Source of the DNA: a bacterium
Lineage (GTDB): Bacteria > Cyanobacteriota > Vampirovibrionia > Gastranaerophilales > JAILCC01
DNA: 52,818 bases
Reading direction: 5' to 3'
Assembly (NCBI GenBank): GCA_024680555.1
Contig: JAILCC010000010.1
Span: forward strand, 1 to 52,818
Shown: one piece after another, positions 35,432-44,525 of the stretch
Layout: each line of letters starts with the position of its first letter
Numbering within the stretch: the stretch's first letter is position 1
Made by a program: the position numbers and the translations under genes
Notes under the pieces: model-generated
Database searches by the model: none
The model's input: the letters and a program-made list of their open reading frames with translations, nothing else
What the model was told of the DNA's origin: nothing

Positions 35432-36210
35432 TATTTGCCCTCCTTTAATTTTTCTCTGATTATATCAAGGAGTTTAGCCTCATCCGTAAGAATTTCTCCC
35501 TTTCTTTCAAAATGAGGAGGGAACGATTTTGAAACGTAAGTTGGTGAACCCTTAAAGCCAATTAGGTTGTCATCTATACCTATATCCTCTTTGCAGGCAA
35601 CCGTTATATCAGTGTTGCAAGCATTTATGTAGCCTTTTATTGTGTGATTTCTGGGTTCATCCGACCTTTTCATAACCGAAATGACGAGAGGGTACTGCGC
35701 CTGTACATCAATAAAGCCTTCTTCCGTTTCACGTCTGAGTTTTATTCCTTTTTCATCAAAACTCAAAATATCAGTTACAAAGGTTACTTGAGGAAGATTT
35801 AAGTGTCCTGCCATAGATGGGGCGGTTTGTGCGGTATCACCGTCTATCGCAAACTGTCCGCAAATAATCAAATCAATATCTTTTACATATTTTTTTATTG
35901 TGTGCGCCAACGTTGCACTGGTTGCATAAGTATCTGCCCCTGCAAACTTTTTGTCACAAGCTAAAATCCCTTCATCCGCACCCTTTGCTATAGCTAACTT
36001 CAAAAGTTCTTTTGCCTGCATCGGTCCCATTGATATAACCGTAATCTTGGTATCGGGATATTTGTCTTTTATTTTCAAGGCATATTCAAGCGCAAATTCA
36101 TCATAAGGATTGATGATGCTCTCTACACCTTCTCTAATCATAGTGCCTTTTTCAGTCCACTTTATATCCTGCGTGTCAGGCACTTGTTTTATACATACTA
36201 CAATATTCAT
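35431..36210 (-). CDS. etfB: Electron transfer flavoprotein beta subunit
   Basis: A 259-residue protein starting MNIVVCIKQVPDTQDIKW, with the family pattern NPYDEFALEYALK, AKGADEGI, CGQFAIDGDTAQTAP and SVMKRSDEPRNHTIKGY. It binds the AMP and part of the FAD in the EtfAB dimer. It is first in etfB-etfA-tmk, with TAATG coupling to etfA. The start has an AAAGG site. Confidence 0.95.
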   Translation of the reverse strand: MNIVVCIKQVPDTQDIKWTEKGTMIREGVESIINPYDEFALEYALKIKDKYPDTKITVISMGPMQAKELLKLAIAKGADEGILACDKKFAGADTYATSATLAHTIKKYVKDIDLIICGQFAIDGDTAQTAPSMAGHLNLPQVTFVTDILSFDEKGIKLRRETEEGFIDVQAQYPLVISVMKRSDEPRNHTIKGYINACNTDITVACKEDIGIDDNLIGFKGSPTYVSKSFPPHFERKGEILTDEAKLLDIIREKLKEGK

Positions 36211-36264
36211 GCCTTTATCTTACAAAATCTTTTGTTTTATATCAAGACGACAGTCGTATATTTC

Positions 36265-37290
36265 TTAGTTTACAGGAACATCAAGAGGTTTTGCCAACGT
36301 GATATTCATAACTGTTCCTTTACCCAAGTTGACCTCATCGCCTTTGACAAATACGTTGTAGATACTTTTACCGACAATATATCCGCATCCGCCGATTGCA
36401 CCGCCGAGTGCGCATACGGGAGCAGTTAACACAACAGGTACGCCGCCCCAGTATTCAAGTCCTTTGTCAACACCGTAGGTTGTGGCATTTACAACAATAT
36501 CTTTGCCTTTGCTTGCATCTTTTTTAAATTCTTTTGCATAAGATGTTCCGCCTGTTATGTAGCCTTCGTAATTAACGTTTGAATAACCTGTCATATAAGC
36601 ATAAATGGGAAGTTGTTTGCCTGCAGGTGTTACAATGTGGTCAAATATAAGCATAATTTGTGCTTCTTTACGACAGAAATTAGCCTTTTTCGTTTTGCCT
36701 ACAGTGCCTCTTATTACGCTTCCTGCGGGAAGAAGAATTTTGTCTCCGACAAGTACGTCAGCAGGAAGAATTGCCGTAAATTGGTCGCCTGTATCAACAT
36801 AAGTTGTGCTTATAGCAGTTTCAAGTTTTACAGGGATAACGGTTCCTGCGGGTATTCTTTGAGATGATACCTCAACTTTTACCGTTTTTGCATCCATGCT
36901 GTTGCTTTTCAGTTCGGGAAGTTTGATATCTTCCAAGACAGGTAAGGTTGTTTCCGTTTTATCCTTTACTTTTAAAGCATCAACAACGGCTTCTTTTGCA
37001 TCAAGTGCACCGTCAGTTACCTCGTCCGCAAAGTTTGAAATATCTTTTTTTATGGTTTGACCTGCATCTTTTGCTCCGTCAGAAACATCCGAGCCAAAGT
37101 TTTTTAACCCATCTGCTGAATCTTTGCCGAGAACTTTCAAATCTTTTATAACTGCAGGTTCAATATCTGTTGCTTCAACCTTGTTTTCAAACGGTGAAAC
37201 CTCTGTCGCATTGTCTGCTGCAATTGCGTTGTAGGTCAATAAGATTGAAGCTGCAAGAAATAGTGTATAAGTAATTTTTTTAAATTTCAT
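36265..37290 (-). CDS. Secreted protein with VirB10/TrbI-like beta domain
   Basis: A 341-residue protein. A Sec signal peptide (MKFKK, hydrophobic core, AIA|A near residue 24) is followed by a helical, Lys/Asp/Ala-rich linker of about 90 residues. The C-terminal domain has SQRIPAGTVIPVKLETAIST and LLPAGSVIRGTVG, a pattern seen in the beta-barrel part of VirB10/TrbI-type proteins. The C-terminus contains a hydrophobic Gly-rich stretch (PVCALGGAIGGCGYIVG). No type IV secretion genes are nearby, so I infer only an envelope location. A good promoter lies upstream. Confidence 0.75.
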   Translation of the reverse strand: MKFKKITYTLFLAASILLTYNAIAADNATEVSPFENKVEATDIEPAVIKDLKVLGKDSADGLKNFGSDVSDGAKDAGQTIKKDISNFADEVTDGALDAKEAVVDALKVKDKTETTLPVLEDIKLPELKSNSMDAKTVKVEVSSQRIPAGTVIPVKLETAISTTYVDTGDQFTAILPADVLVGDKILLPAGSVIRGTVGKTKKANFCRKEAQIMLIFDHIVTPAGKQLPIYAYMTGYSNVNYEGYITGGTSYAKEFKKDASKGKDIVVNATTYGVDKGLEYWGGVPVVLTAPVCALGGAIGGCGYIVGKSIYNVFVKGDEVNLGKGTVMNITLAKPLDVPVN

Positions 37291-37320
37291 TGTTTTTTCC
37301 CCCCAATACCTCTTTATTAC

Positions 37321-37350
37321 AGTATATTCTTACCGCATGCGTAAAGGCAA
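37321..37350 (-). promoter_or_regulatory. Promoter of the VirB10-like gene
   Basis: On the minus strand TTGCCT, an 18-base spacer and TATACT; four and five of six matches to the consensus. The predicted transcript start lies about 20 bases before the start codon, near a GGGGGG ribosome-binding site. Confidence 0.55.
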
Positions 37351-37409
37351 AATTGTTAATGATTTTTAATAATTGCTTATTTGCTTTGATTTATTATCAA
37401 TTAACAAAT

Positions 37410-37439
37410 TTGTGCAAAGAATTTTTGTTATAGTATAAT
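37410..37439 (+). promoter_or_regulatory. Promoter of the pxpA-yvcK-panBC unit
   Basis: TTGTGC (37410-37415), an 18-base spacer and a perfect TATAAT (37434-37439). The predicted start falls about 28 bases before the pxpA ATG. Confidence 0.55.
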
Positions 37440-37445
37440 TATTCT

Positions 37446-37455
37446 GTAACGTTAC
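37446..37455. promoter_or_regulatory. GTAACGTTAC palindrome at the transcript start
   Basis: A perfect 10-bp palindrome immediately downstream of the TATAAT box, covering the expected transcription start. Its position would suit a repressor operator; no regulator is identified. Confidence 0.35.
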
Positions 37456-37473
37456 GATTATGAAAGAGAATTT

Positions 37474-38283
37474 ATGATATCATCAAATGAATTGGATAAA
37501 AGCACTGAAAAAGAAAAAGTTTTGATTGATGTAAATTGTGATTTGGCTCAGAGTTTCGGCGTTTATCGGAATGATTTGGAGTATGAATTATTGCCCTATG
37601 TAAGTTCCGTAAACGTATCTTGCGGACTCCATTCCGGCGACCCTATGATAATAAATAAGGCGCTAAAACTTGCTGCGGACAATAATTTATCCGTGGGTGC
37701 GCATATAGGATATCCTGACTTGCAAGGTTTTGGCTACAGGGAAATGGATTTGGCGGAAGAAGAAATTGAGGCGCTTGTTTTGTATCAGGTTGGTGCTTTG
37801 CAAGCTATGGCAAAAGCTTATGGCTTGAGAATTTCTCATGTGAGATTGCATGGTGCTTTGTATAAAAAAGCGATTTCTGATTTCAATACGATGCTTGCGG
37901 TTGCACAAAGCATTAGAAAAGCAGGCGACTGGATTATTCTGCTTTGTGCGCCATGTGTAAATCTTGAAAAAGCATGTGAAGCAGCCGGCATAAAATATGC
38001 TGCGGAAGTATTTTTGGACAAAAAGTATGACGTTGAGGGGCTTCCGTTGTTTGAAGAAAATGACGTTGTTGACGTTGAGTATTCTAAAAAGCAACTTGAA
38101 AGTCTGATTGAAAATGAGGAAATAATAAATGTGAATGGCGGAAAAACAAAAATTGACTGTCATTCTATACACTTGAATATGAAAAATGCCTTATCAATTG
38201 ATACTGCGCAAATGGTTAAGAGTGTTATTGAACAACCTGTTCCGTTGGCGGTTAGTATTCTTGAGGATAAGAGCTGGGTATAA
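37474..38283 (+). CDS. pxpA: LamB/YcsF family protein (5-oxoprolinase subunit A-like)
   Basis: A 269-residue protein. Signature segments are DVNCDLAQSFG, VSSVNVSCGLHSGDP, VGAHIGYPDLQGFGYREM and HVRLHGALY, as in PxpA. PxpA normally works with PxpB and PxpC to open 5-oxoproline using ATP. Neither partner is in the window. The family normally shows NIACGFHAGDP where this protein has NVSCGLHSGDP, a mild divergence. It leads a plus-strand unit with yvcK and panBC. Confidence 0.88.
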   Translation: MISSNELDKSTEKEKVLIDVNCDLAQSFGVYRNDLEYELLPYVSSVNVSCGLHSGDPMIINKALKLAADNNLSVGAHIGYPDLQGFGYREMDLAEEEIEALVLYQVGALQAMAKAYGLRISHVRLHGALYKKAISDFNTMLAVAQSIRKAGDWIILLCAPCVNLEKACEAAGIKYAAEVFLDKKYDVEGLPLFEENDVVDVEYSKKQLESLIENEEIINVNGGKTKIDCHSIHLNMKNALSIDTAQMVKSVIEQPVPLAVSILEDKSWV

Positions 38284-38297
38284 TTGGGAGAAGAATT

Positions 38298-39623
38298 TTG
38301 AACAAGAAAGATGTTTCTAGATATGCTACATGGCTTTTACCCGGACTTCAGGTAAAAAGGTGGGTTGTGCTGACTTTTATCGGTACTGTATTTATCATAA
38401 TGGGATTTATGTTTGCGTTTAATCTCGATCCGATTTCCGAGGTTGTCAGGTTTTTAAAGGCAACAGTTTCCTTAATTAGTCCTCCTGTTGCAGGTTTTAT
38501 TTGCTTTGTATTGGGATTGTTATCTTTATATTTGGGTTCAAAGTATATGAACGTGTCTATATTAGATGCAATAAGCCCGAGAGATAGGGATTTTATTCTT
38601 GAAAGCCTGTATAAGAGGAGAAGACTTAATCGTGGACCAAAAATTGTTGTTATTGGCGGCGGAACCGGATTATCCACAATATTAAAGGGACTAAAATCAA
38701 TTACAAATAACCTCACTGCTGTTGTAACCGTTGGTGATGACGGCGGCAGCTCTGGAAGATTGAGGGATGAATTCGGTGTTTTGCCTCCCGGCGATATAAG
38801 AAACTGTATTGCGGCATTAGGTGATGAAGATGCTTTGATAAACGAATTGTTTCAGTACAGATTTAAAAAAGGAACGGGCTTGGAAGGGCACAGTTTCGGC
38901 AATTTGTTTTTGTCCGTACTTTGTGAAATTACCGGTGATATGTTCAGTGCGGTAAAAGAATCTTCAAAAGTCCTTGCCATAAGGGGCAGGGTTTTGCCTT
39001 CCACTTTGGATGATATGCGTTTGGTTGCGCAAATGGAGGACGGCAGAGTTATTCAGGGCGAAAGTAATATCCCCGAAGCGGGCGGAAAAATAAAGAGGTT
39101 ATTTTGTGAACCCGAAGCGCCAAAGGCTTTGAAAGAAGTAATTGATGCAATAAAGAGTGCCGACATTATTCTTATGGGACCCGGTAGCCTTTATACGAGT
39201 GTAATTCCGAACCTTTTAATAGATGAAATTTCAAAAACAATTTCTAAATCAAAAGCGCATAAAGCATACGTATGCAACGTTATGACTCAGCCGGGTGAAA
39301 CAGATGGGTATACTGTTTCCGACCACGTTAAGGCCATATTAAAACATGCAAAATACGATAATATTATTGATACTGTGTTTATAAATAACGAGCTTCCTGA
39401 AAATCTTGCCGAAAAATATGAATTGGCAGGTTCTTTCCCTGTAAAATACGACAGAGAAGAAATTAAAAAACTGAAACTCAAAGTTATAGGAAGAAAGCTT
39501 ATTGAGGAAGATAAAGACGGTTTTGTCCGCCATAGCTATTCTCGTTTGGCACGACTTGTTTATATGTGGTACAGATATCACTATGACCCCAAAAGGGTTT
39601 CAAAAGCAAAAAGAGGCAAATAA
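38298..39623 (+). CDS. yvcK: YvcK/CofD-like gluconeogenesis factor with two membrane helices
   Basis: A 441-residue protein starting at TTG, seven bases after GGGAG. Two hydrophobic helices (about 22-44 and 53-75) precede the core, which begins VVIGGGTGLSTILKGLK and has VGDDGGSSGRLR and GMGPGSLYTS-like elements. YvcK binds UDP-sugars and is needed for normal carbon flux and cell shape in Bacillus and relatives. The membrane extension is absent from the B. subtilis protein. The stop overlaps the panB start (TAATG). Confidence 0.92.
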   Translation: MNKKDVSRYATWLLPGLQVKRWVVLTFIGTVFIIMGFMFAFNLDPISEVVRFLKATVSLISPPVAGFICFVLGLLSLYLGSKYMNVSILDAISPRDRDFILESLYKRRRLNRGPKIVVIGGGTGLSTILKGLKSITNNLTAVVTVGDDGGSSGRLRDEFGVLPPGDIRNCIAALGDEDALINELFQYRFKKGTGLEGHSFGNLFLSVLCEITGDMFSAVKESSKVLAIRGRVLPSTLDDMRLVAQMEDGRVIQGESNIPEAGGKIKRLFCEPEAPKALKEVIDAIKSADIILMGPGSLYTSVIPNLLIDEISKTISKSKAHKAYVCNVMTQPGETDGYTVSDHVKAILKHAKYDNIIDTVFINNELPENLAEKYELAGSFPVKYDREEIKKLKLKVIGRKLIEEDKDGFVRHSYSRLARLVYMWYRYHYDPKRVSKAKRGK

Positions 39624-40474
39624 TGAAAAAAGTAACACCCGAAAATATAAAATTGTTAAAAAGAGCCGGTGAAAAAATATCTTCAATTACGGCGTACGAT
39701 TATTCAACTGCGAGAATTGTCGATAAAGCAGGAATTGATATTATTCTTGTCGGTGATTCTGCTGCTATGGTTATGCTAGGATATCCTACGACTCATGGTA
39801 TCGGTATGAACGAAATGAAAATATTTACTTCAGCCGTTGCCAGAGGGGTGGAAAGGGCGATGGTTGTTGCGGATATGCCGTTTGGTTCATATCAGGCATC
39901 AATTGAACAAGGTGTAACAAATGCTTGCGACTTGATTATTGCCGGAGCAAATGCCGTAAAAATCGAGGGCGGAAGTGACTATATAGTAGAATTAACGGAA
40001 AGATTAACTACGCAGGGAATGCCTGTTCTTTCTCATCTGGGCTTTACTCCGCAATTTTTAAATGCCTTAGGCGGTTATAAAGTTCAGGCAAAAGGTGCAG
40101 AGCAAACGGAATTTATTTTGAAACAGGCGTTGAAATTGCAAGCGGCTGGTGCATTTGGCATTGTTTTGGAAATGGTCAGTGCGGAAGCTGCCGAATATAT
40201 TACACAGCGTCTTGATATTCCGACTATAGGTATTGGTGCAGGAAAGTCTACTGACGGTCAGATACTTGTCATTGATGATGTTTTGGGGAAATATAAAGAC
40301 TTTTTACCCAAGTTTGTCAAGAAATATGCCGATTTAGACAGTGTTATATCCGATGCAATAAAGTCCTATATTTCTGACGTGAAAAATGAGAGATTTCCCC
40401 AAGATGAGCATATTTTTAAAATGGATGATACAGAGAGAGGAAAGTTAGGGTATGCAAGTAATAACGAAAGCTAA
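39623..40474 (+). CDS. panB: Ketopantoate hydroxymethyltransferase
   Basis: A 283-residue TIM-barrel enzyme of pantothenate (CoA) synthesis. It shows SSITAYDYSTARIVDKAGID, the metal-binding GDSAAMVMLGYPTT, VKIEGG, LEMVSAEAAEYIT with the catalytic Glu, and GIGAGKSTDGQ. One base of overlap with yvcK and 23 bases with panC show tight coupling. Confidence 0.96.
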   Translation: MKKVTPENIKLLKRAGEKISSITAYDYSTARIVDKAGIDIILVGDSAAMVMLGYPTTHGIGMNEMKIFTSAVARGVERAMVVADMPFGSYQASIEQGVTNACDLIIAGANAVKIEGGSDYIVELTERLTTQGMPVLSHLGFTPQFLNALGGYKVQAKGAEQTEFILKQALKLQAAGAFGIVLEMVSAEAAEYITQRLDIPTIGIGAGKSTDGQILVIDDVLGKYKDFLPKFVKKYADLDSVISDAIKSYISDVKNERFPQDEHIFKMDDTERGKLGYASNNES

Positions 40475-41336
40475 AGAGCTTAATCAAATAATAAAAAAAT
40501 ATAAGCAGGAGGGGAAAACCATCGGACTTGTTCCAACGATGGGTGCTTTGCACAAAGGTCATAAAAGTCTGATTGATGCGGCACGCAGAGATTGCGATAT
40601 CGTTGTTACAAGTGTTTTTGTCAACCCGACACAATTTGGCGAAAAAGAAGATTTTGACAAATATCCGAGAGTTTTTGACAATGATAAAGAAGTCTGCAAA
40701 AGTGCGGGTTGCGACATAATTTTTCATCCTGCCCCAAGCGAAATGTATCCTGAATATGATGATAACAGGCCGTTGAAAGATAATTTGCACGTAAAATCGC
40801 TCTCGTATATAGTAAAAGTTCCAGAAAAATATACAAACAGATTGTGCGGGAAATCACGTCCGGGGCATTTTGACGGAGTATGTACAATAGTTTCCAAACT
40901 TTTTCATATAGTTAAGCCGGACAAGGCATATTTCGGACAAAAAGATATTCAACAGTTAATAATTATTAAGAACATGTGCAAAAACCTGAATATGGATATT
41001 GACATACAAGGGTGCCCGATTGTAAGAGAAGATTCCGGACTCGCTTTGAGTTCAAGAAATTCGTATCTCTCCGAGGCGCAAAAACAGGTGGCATCTTCTA
41101 TATTTAAAGTTTTGTCTAATATTGAACTTATGTTCAATGAGGGTAAAACGGATAAAGAAGAAGTCTTTTCCGAAAGTTTGAAGCTTTTGGCTGACGGAAT
41201 TGAAATAGAATATTTGGAAGTATGTGATGTAAATACACTTGATTATTGTGAGAAAATAATTCATAATAGTTTTGTTGCCATTGCGGCAAAAGTTGGTAAC
41301 GTAAGATTGATAGATAATGTGGTGCTAAATAGATGA
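40452..41336 (+). CDS. panC: Pantothenate synthetase
   Basis: A 294-residue enzyme joining pantoate and beta-alanine with ATP. The nucleotide-binding PTMGALHKGHKSLI, FVNPTQFGEKEDFDKYPR, KSRPGHFDGVCTIV, FGQKDIQQL and REDSGLALSSRNSYL are intact. It starts inside panB and ends overlapping the next gene as ATGA. No panD or panE is visible, so aspartate decarboxylase must be elsewhere. Confidence 0.96.
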   Translation: MQVITKAKELNQIIKKYKQEGKTIGLVPTMGALHKGHKSLIDAARRDCDIVVTSVFVNPTQFGEKEDFDKYPRVFDNDKEVCKSAGCDIIFHPAPSEMYPEYDDNRPLKDNLHVKSLSYIVKVPEKYTNRLCGKSRPGHFDGVCTIVSKLFHIVKPDKAYFGQKDIQQLIIIKNMCKNLNMDIDIQGCPIVREDSGLALSSRNSYLSEAQKQVASSIFKVLSNIELMFNEGKTDKEEVFSESLKLLADGIEIEYLEVCDVNTLDYCEKIIHNSFVAIAAKVGNVRLIDNVVLNR

Positions 41337-42202
41337 AAAATTTTATTAAGAGTACTTTAAAATTAGCTCAGGTATTATGCGTACTGGTTATGCCTTTTGT
41401 TATAGTTCAGTATTACTTTCCGATTGATGCGCTGAGCTTTTTTGGTGCAATGAATACGGCAAGCGTAATTTTCTTTTCAAACTTTACAAGCATGACAATA
41501 AACGGTATTGATTGGACATTGTTGTTTGTAATTGTTCCTTGGATACTGGCCATTATTGCATTGGGTATGATTAGTAATTTCTTGGAAAATTTAGATAAAA
41601 AGGTTGCTGAAACCGTAACTAAGATTAAATTGGAAGAAAAAGTTAAAGAAGCAAGGTTGAATGAAAAGAAGAAAACAGATTCTTTACAATTGAAGAATAT
41701 GGTTTACGTAACTGTTTCGGTTATATTTTCAAGGTTTACTATTTCCAATTTGACCGATATGGAAATTGAAGAGAAAAAAGAAGAAATTAAAAAGGAATTG
41801 GTAAAGAATTTGCCTGACTATAAGGGCAAAGTTATTGAGGACGAAGCGTTCGATGATGAAGATACTTTCGCAATGCTTTTCATCTCGCAAGAAGATGCCA
41901 TAAATTATATGCTCAAGTTTAGTGAATTGATTTCGTATTTTGATAATGTAACCCAGTCGTTCGGTTACGGAATATCATTCAAGGCAATAATGGATTCGCA
42001 GTCATCCAACGCAATAGCTTTTTATGTACTTCAATTTGAAGAAAGAGCATTAAATACTATTGAACTGAATGAAATTTGTACAACAAATGACTTTGCTAAC
42101 AGATACAAAGAATTTGGCAAAATGAAACAAATTTCTTTTGCATCAAAAGGCAATTACAGTATAAATAAATCAAGAGTAGAACTTAACAAACTAGAATACT
42201 AG
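41333..42202 (+). CDS. Membrane protein with possible degenerate nucleotidyl-cyclase-like domain
   Basis: A 289-residue protein. Two membrane helices (about 12-32 and 62-84) are followed by a coiled-coil linker (about 88-120) and a soluble domain that opens VYVTVSVIFSRFTISNLT and continues with a DEDTFAMLF segment. That layout (membrane pair, linker, strand with V-x-V-x-F, later D-x-F-x-x-x-F) resembles class III adenylate/guanylate cyclases. The metal-binding aspartates are not convincing, so any cyclase activity is doubtful. It is coupled to panC by ATGA. Function unknown. Confidence 0.65.
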   Translation: MKNFIKSTLKLAQVLCVLVMPFVIVQYYFPIDALSFFGAMNTASVIFFSNFTSMTINGIDWTLLFVIVPWILAIIALGMISNFLENLDKKVAETVTKIKLEEKVKEARLNEKKKTDSLQLKNMVYVTVSVIFSRFTISNLTDMEIEEKKEEIKKELVKNLPDYKGKVIEDEAFDDEDTFAMLFISQEDAINYMLKFSELISYFDNVTQSFGYGISFKAIMDSQSSNAIAFYVLQFEERALNTIELNEICTTNDFANRYKEFGKMKQISFASKGNYSINKSRVELNKLEY

Positions 42203-42763
42203 GGAAGAAATCATTTTTTCCTGTACAAAAACCTGTGCCGTGTATTCCAAAACTTCGTATGTGTAAAAAGCGTCTTGTATGTTTTTGGCAATTACTATTG
42301 CGCCGTGATTTTGCATAATAGCTGCATTGGTGGTTTTGAGAGCTTCCGATACTCCGAGTGCAAGCTCGTTTGAGCCCGGCGGATTGTATTTCACCAGAGG
42401 AACTTCATTTCCGAATAAGTATTTTAATTCAACAATGGGGCTATCTTTTAGTCCGATTCTCTTTAATGCAAGAGTTGATAAAAACGGCGAATGAGTATGA
42501 ATTATTGCTTTTATATCGGGGCGATTTTTGTATATAAGGGAGTGCATTATTTTTTCGCTTGAAGCTTTCCCTTTCCCGATAACATTACCGTCAAAGTCCA
42601 TTTCTACAATGTTATCTTCGCAAATATCATTCATTGATACGCCCGATGGCGTAATTGCAATATGACTCCCCTTGTTAATACTTGCATTACCTGAACAACC
42701 TGGGGCAAGCCCTTTTTGGTACAGCAGTTTACAGTATTGAGAAAATTCTTTGTACCCGTTCAT
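42191..42763 (-). CDS. Class II aldolase/adducin family protein
   Basis: A 190-residue zinc-dependent aldolase of the fuculose-phosphate aldolase type. Metal ligands are visible in AIIHTHSPF (His-x-His) and MQNHGAIVIA, and the N-terminal GLAPGCSGNASIN and ITPSGVSM bind phosphate. The likely substrate is a sugar-1-phosphate such as fuculose- or ribulose-phosphate. It overlaps the sigma-factor stop by one base and the convergent membrane-protein gene by 12 bases. Confidence 0.88.
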   Translation of the reverse strand: MNGYKEFSQYCKLLYQKGLAPGCSGNASINKGSHIAITPSGVSMNDICEDNIVEMDFDGNVIGKGKASSEKIMHSLIYKNRPDIKAIIHTHSPFLSTLALKRIGLKDSPIVELKYLFGNEVPLVKYNPPGSNELALGVSEALKTTNAAIMQNHGAIVIAKNIQDAFYTYEVLEYTAQVFVQEKMISSLVF

Positions 42764-43428
42764 TAGTACATACTTTCTACATCATGGGATTGAAGATATT
42801 CTCTGACACTGTTTAGCGCAGATTGAACGATACGTGTAACTCTTGAAGAAGATAAACCAACAATTGTAGCGATTTCCTTTACCTGCATGTTTCTGTAGAA
42901 ACGATATTCCACAATAGTTCTTTCTTTTTGAGGAAGTTTTGCAATTGCTTCTTTTATCATTCGGCTAAGTTCCGTAAGTTCGTATTGTTCATCGGGCAGA
43001 GCGCCTGAATCTTTCAAAAAGTCAAAAGGTGAATCGTTGTCAGATGAGTCTGCAGCGATTGAATCGATAGAAAGGATAGTTTCGTAGATAGCTTCTCTTA
43101 CTTTGTCGGGAGAAACATCTACGCCGGAGCCATCGGAATCAAGTTCGTCAGCTTCGTTAGAATTGACTTTTTGTTTATATGAGTACCATTTATATCTGTT
43201 TCTTAGTTCGTTTCTTATTGCCCATCTTACGGCAGTAGCCATGTAAGATATATTATATTTTTTCAGTTGTTCGGGAGTTTTGTTTTTAATAAGTGCCTGA
43301 ATACCGATAATTCCAATGCTGACCAATTCGTCCAAATCCACCATGTGCGCAGGGATACGGCGGTATTCCACCTTGGCTACTTTTTCGATAAGTTCTATGT
43401 AGTTTGCGATGTTTAAACTTTCAGTCAC
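42763..43428 (-). CDS. FliA/WhiG-family RNA polymerase sigma factor
   Basis: A 221-residue alternative sigma factor of group 3. Region 2 contains HMVDLDELVSIGIIGIQALI and MATAVRWAIRNELRNRYKW; region 4 ends KLPQKERTIVEYRFYRNMQVKEIATIVGLSSSRVTRIVQSAL. Region 1 is short, as usual for the FliA class. The start is GTG with a poorly placed AGAGGA. It follows flhB by 23 bases, which supports a flagellar or export-related regulon. It is the obvious candidate to use the sigma-28-like promoter at 21153. Confidence 0.88.
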   Translation of the reverse strand: MTESLNIANYIELIEKVAKVEYRRIPAHMVDLDELVSIGIIGIQALIKNKTPEQLKKYNISYMATAVRWAIRNELRNRYKWYSYKQKVNSNEADELDSDGSGVDVSPDKVREAIYETILSIDSIAADSSDNDSPFDFLKDSGALPDEQYELTELSRMIKEAIAKLPQKERTIVEYRFYRNMQVKEIATIVGLSSSRVTRIVQSALNSVREYLQSHDVESMY

Positions 43429-43451
43429 TTTTAAAAACTATCCTCTTCTTT

Positions 43452-44525
43452 TTATATTCTATCCATTTTTTTATTTTTACGCAAATTATAAACAAATAAT
43501 AAGATTTCTGCGACCGCTTTATACAGTTCCGGCGGTATTTCCCGATTTATTTCAACAAGTCTGAAAAGTGCACGTGCAACCGGTGGATTTTCTATAACTG
43601 GTATGCCATGCTCTTTTGCAATTTCTATGATTTTTTTTGCAATAAGCTCTGTGCCCTTTGCGATAAGTTTGGGCGCAGCCATTTCCGTTTGTTCGTATTT
43701 TAAAGCCACTGCTACATGCGTGGGGTTGGTTACGACAAAGTCAGCCGTTTCAACCGCATCCATCATACTTCTTTGCAAAACTTGTTGCCTTCTTTGTCTT
43801 AAAGCGGCTTTTACATGCGGATCGCCTTCAGAGTTTTTGTATTCATCTTTAATTTCTTTATATGACATTTTTTGGTCTTTTAAGAATTTCATTCTTACGA
43901 CCATATAGTCTGCGGCTGATATGACAAGGAATATAATACAGGCTTTTGTTACGAAGTCGACAATCAATTTACCGAATTCAAACAGTACGGCAAATTTGTT
44001 GTCCACGGCTGCCAACCCCAATATTGTCGGGAAATGTGCCTTGTAAACACTCCAACCGACAAGTCCTAAAATGACTACCTTTGTTATGTTTTTAACAAGT
44101 TCAAAGGCGGTTTTTATTGAAATAAGATTCTTGAAGTACTTAGTCGGGTTAAGTTTATCAAATTTCATTTCAATTGTTTTTGTGGTGAAGATTGGTCCGA
44201 TTTGTATAAAATCTCCCAAAATACCCATTAGCATAGCCATGAAAAGAATTGGCGCAAGAATTAAAAATATCGCTACTACCGCAGATGCGAGTACATAGTG
44301 AAGTCCGGTGTGGTCTAAACTTGCAACTGGTATTTGTTCGTACAAGATAACAAAGAGCCTCGAAATTTGTGCCCAAATAAACGGTGCAAGATGGTATACA
44401 AGCAAAAACATAACCAGCATGGCAACTGCCATGGAGAAGTCTTTACTTTTTATTACTTGTCCTTCTTTCTTGACACGCTCTAACTTTTGAGGAGTCGCAT
44501 CAAACTGCTTATCTTCATCAGCCAT
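43452..44525 (-). CDS. flhB: Flagellar/type III export protein FlhB
   Basis: A 357-residue membrane protein of the FlhB/YscU family. After a polar N-terminus (ATPQKLERVKKEGQVIKSKDF) there are four membrane helices, then a cytoplasmic domain with the self-cleaving N-P-T-H motif in VVTNPTHVAVALKY. It controls substrate switching in the flagellar export gate. Only this export gene and the FliA-type sigma gene are in the window; fliPQR and flhA are not. The start has no clear ribosome-binding site. Confidence 0.94.
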   Translation of the reverse strand: MADEDKQFDATPQKLERVKKEGQVIKSKDFSMAVAMLVMFLLVYHLAPFIWAQISRLFVILYEQIPVASLDHTGLHYVLASAVVAIFLILAPILFMAMLMGILGDFIQIGPIFTTKTIEMKFDKLNPTKYFKNLISIKTAFELVKNITKVVILGLVGWSVYKAHFPTILGLAAVDNKFAVLFEFGKLIVDFVTKACIIFLVISAADYMVVRMKFLKDQKMSYKEIKDEYKNSEGDPHVKAALRQRRQQVLQRSMMDAVETADFVVTNPTHVAVALKYEQTEMAAPKLIAKGTELIAKKIIEIAKEHGIPVIENPPVARALFRLVEINREIPPELYKAVAEILLFVYNLRKNKKMDRI

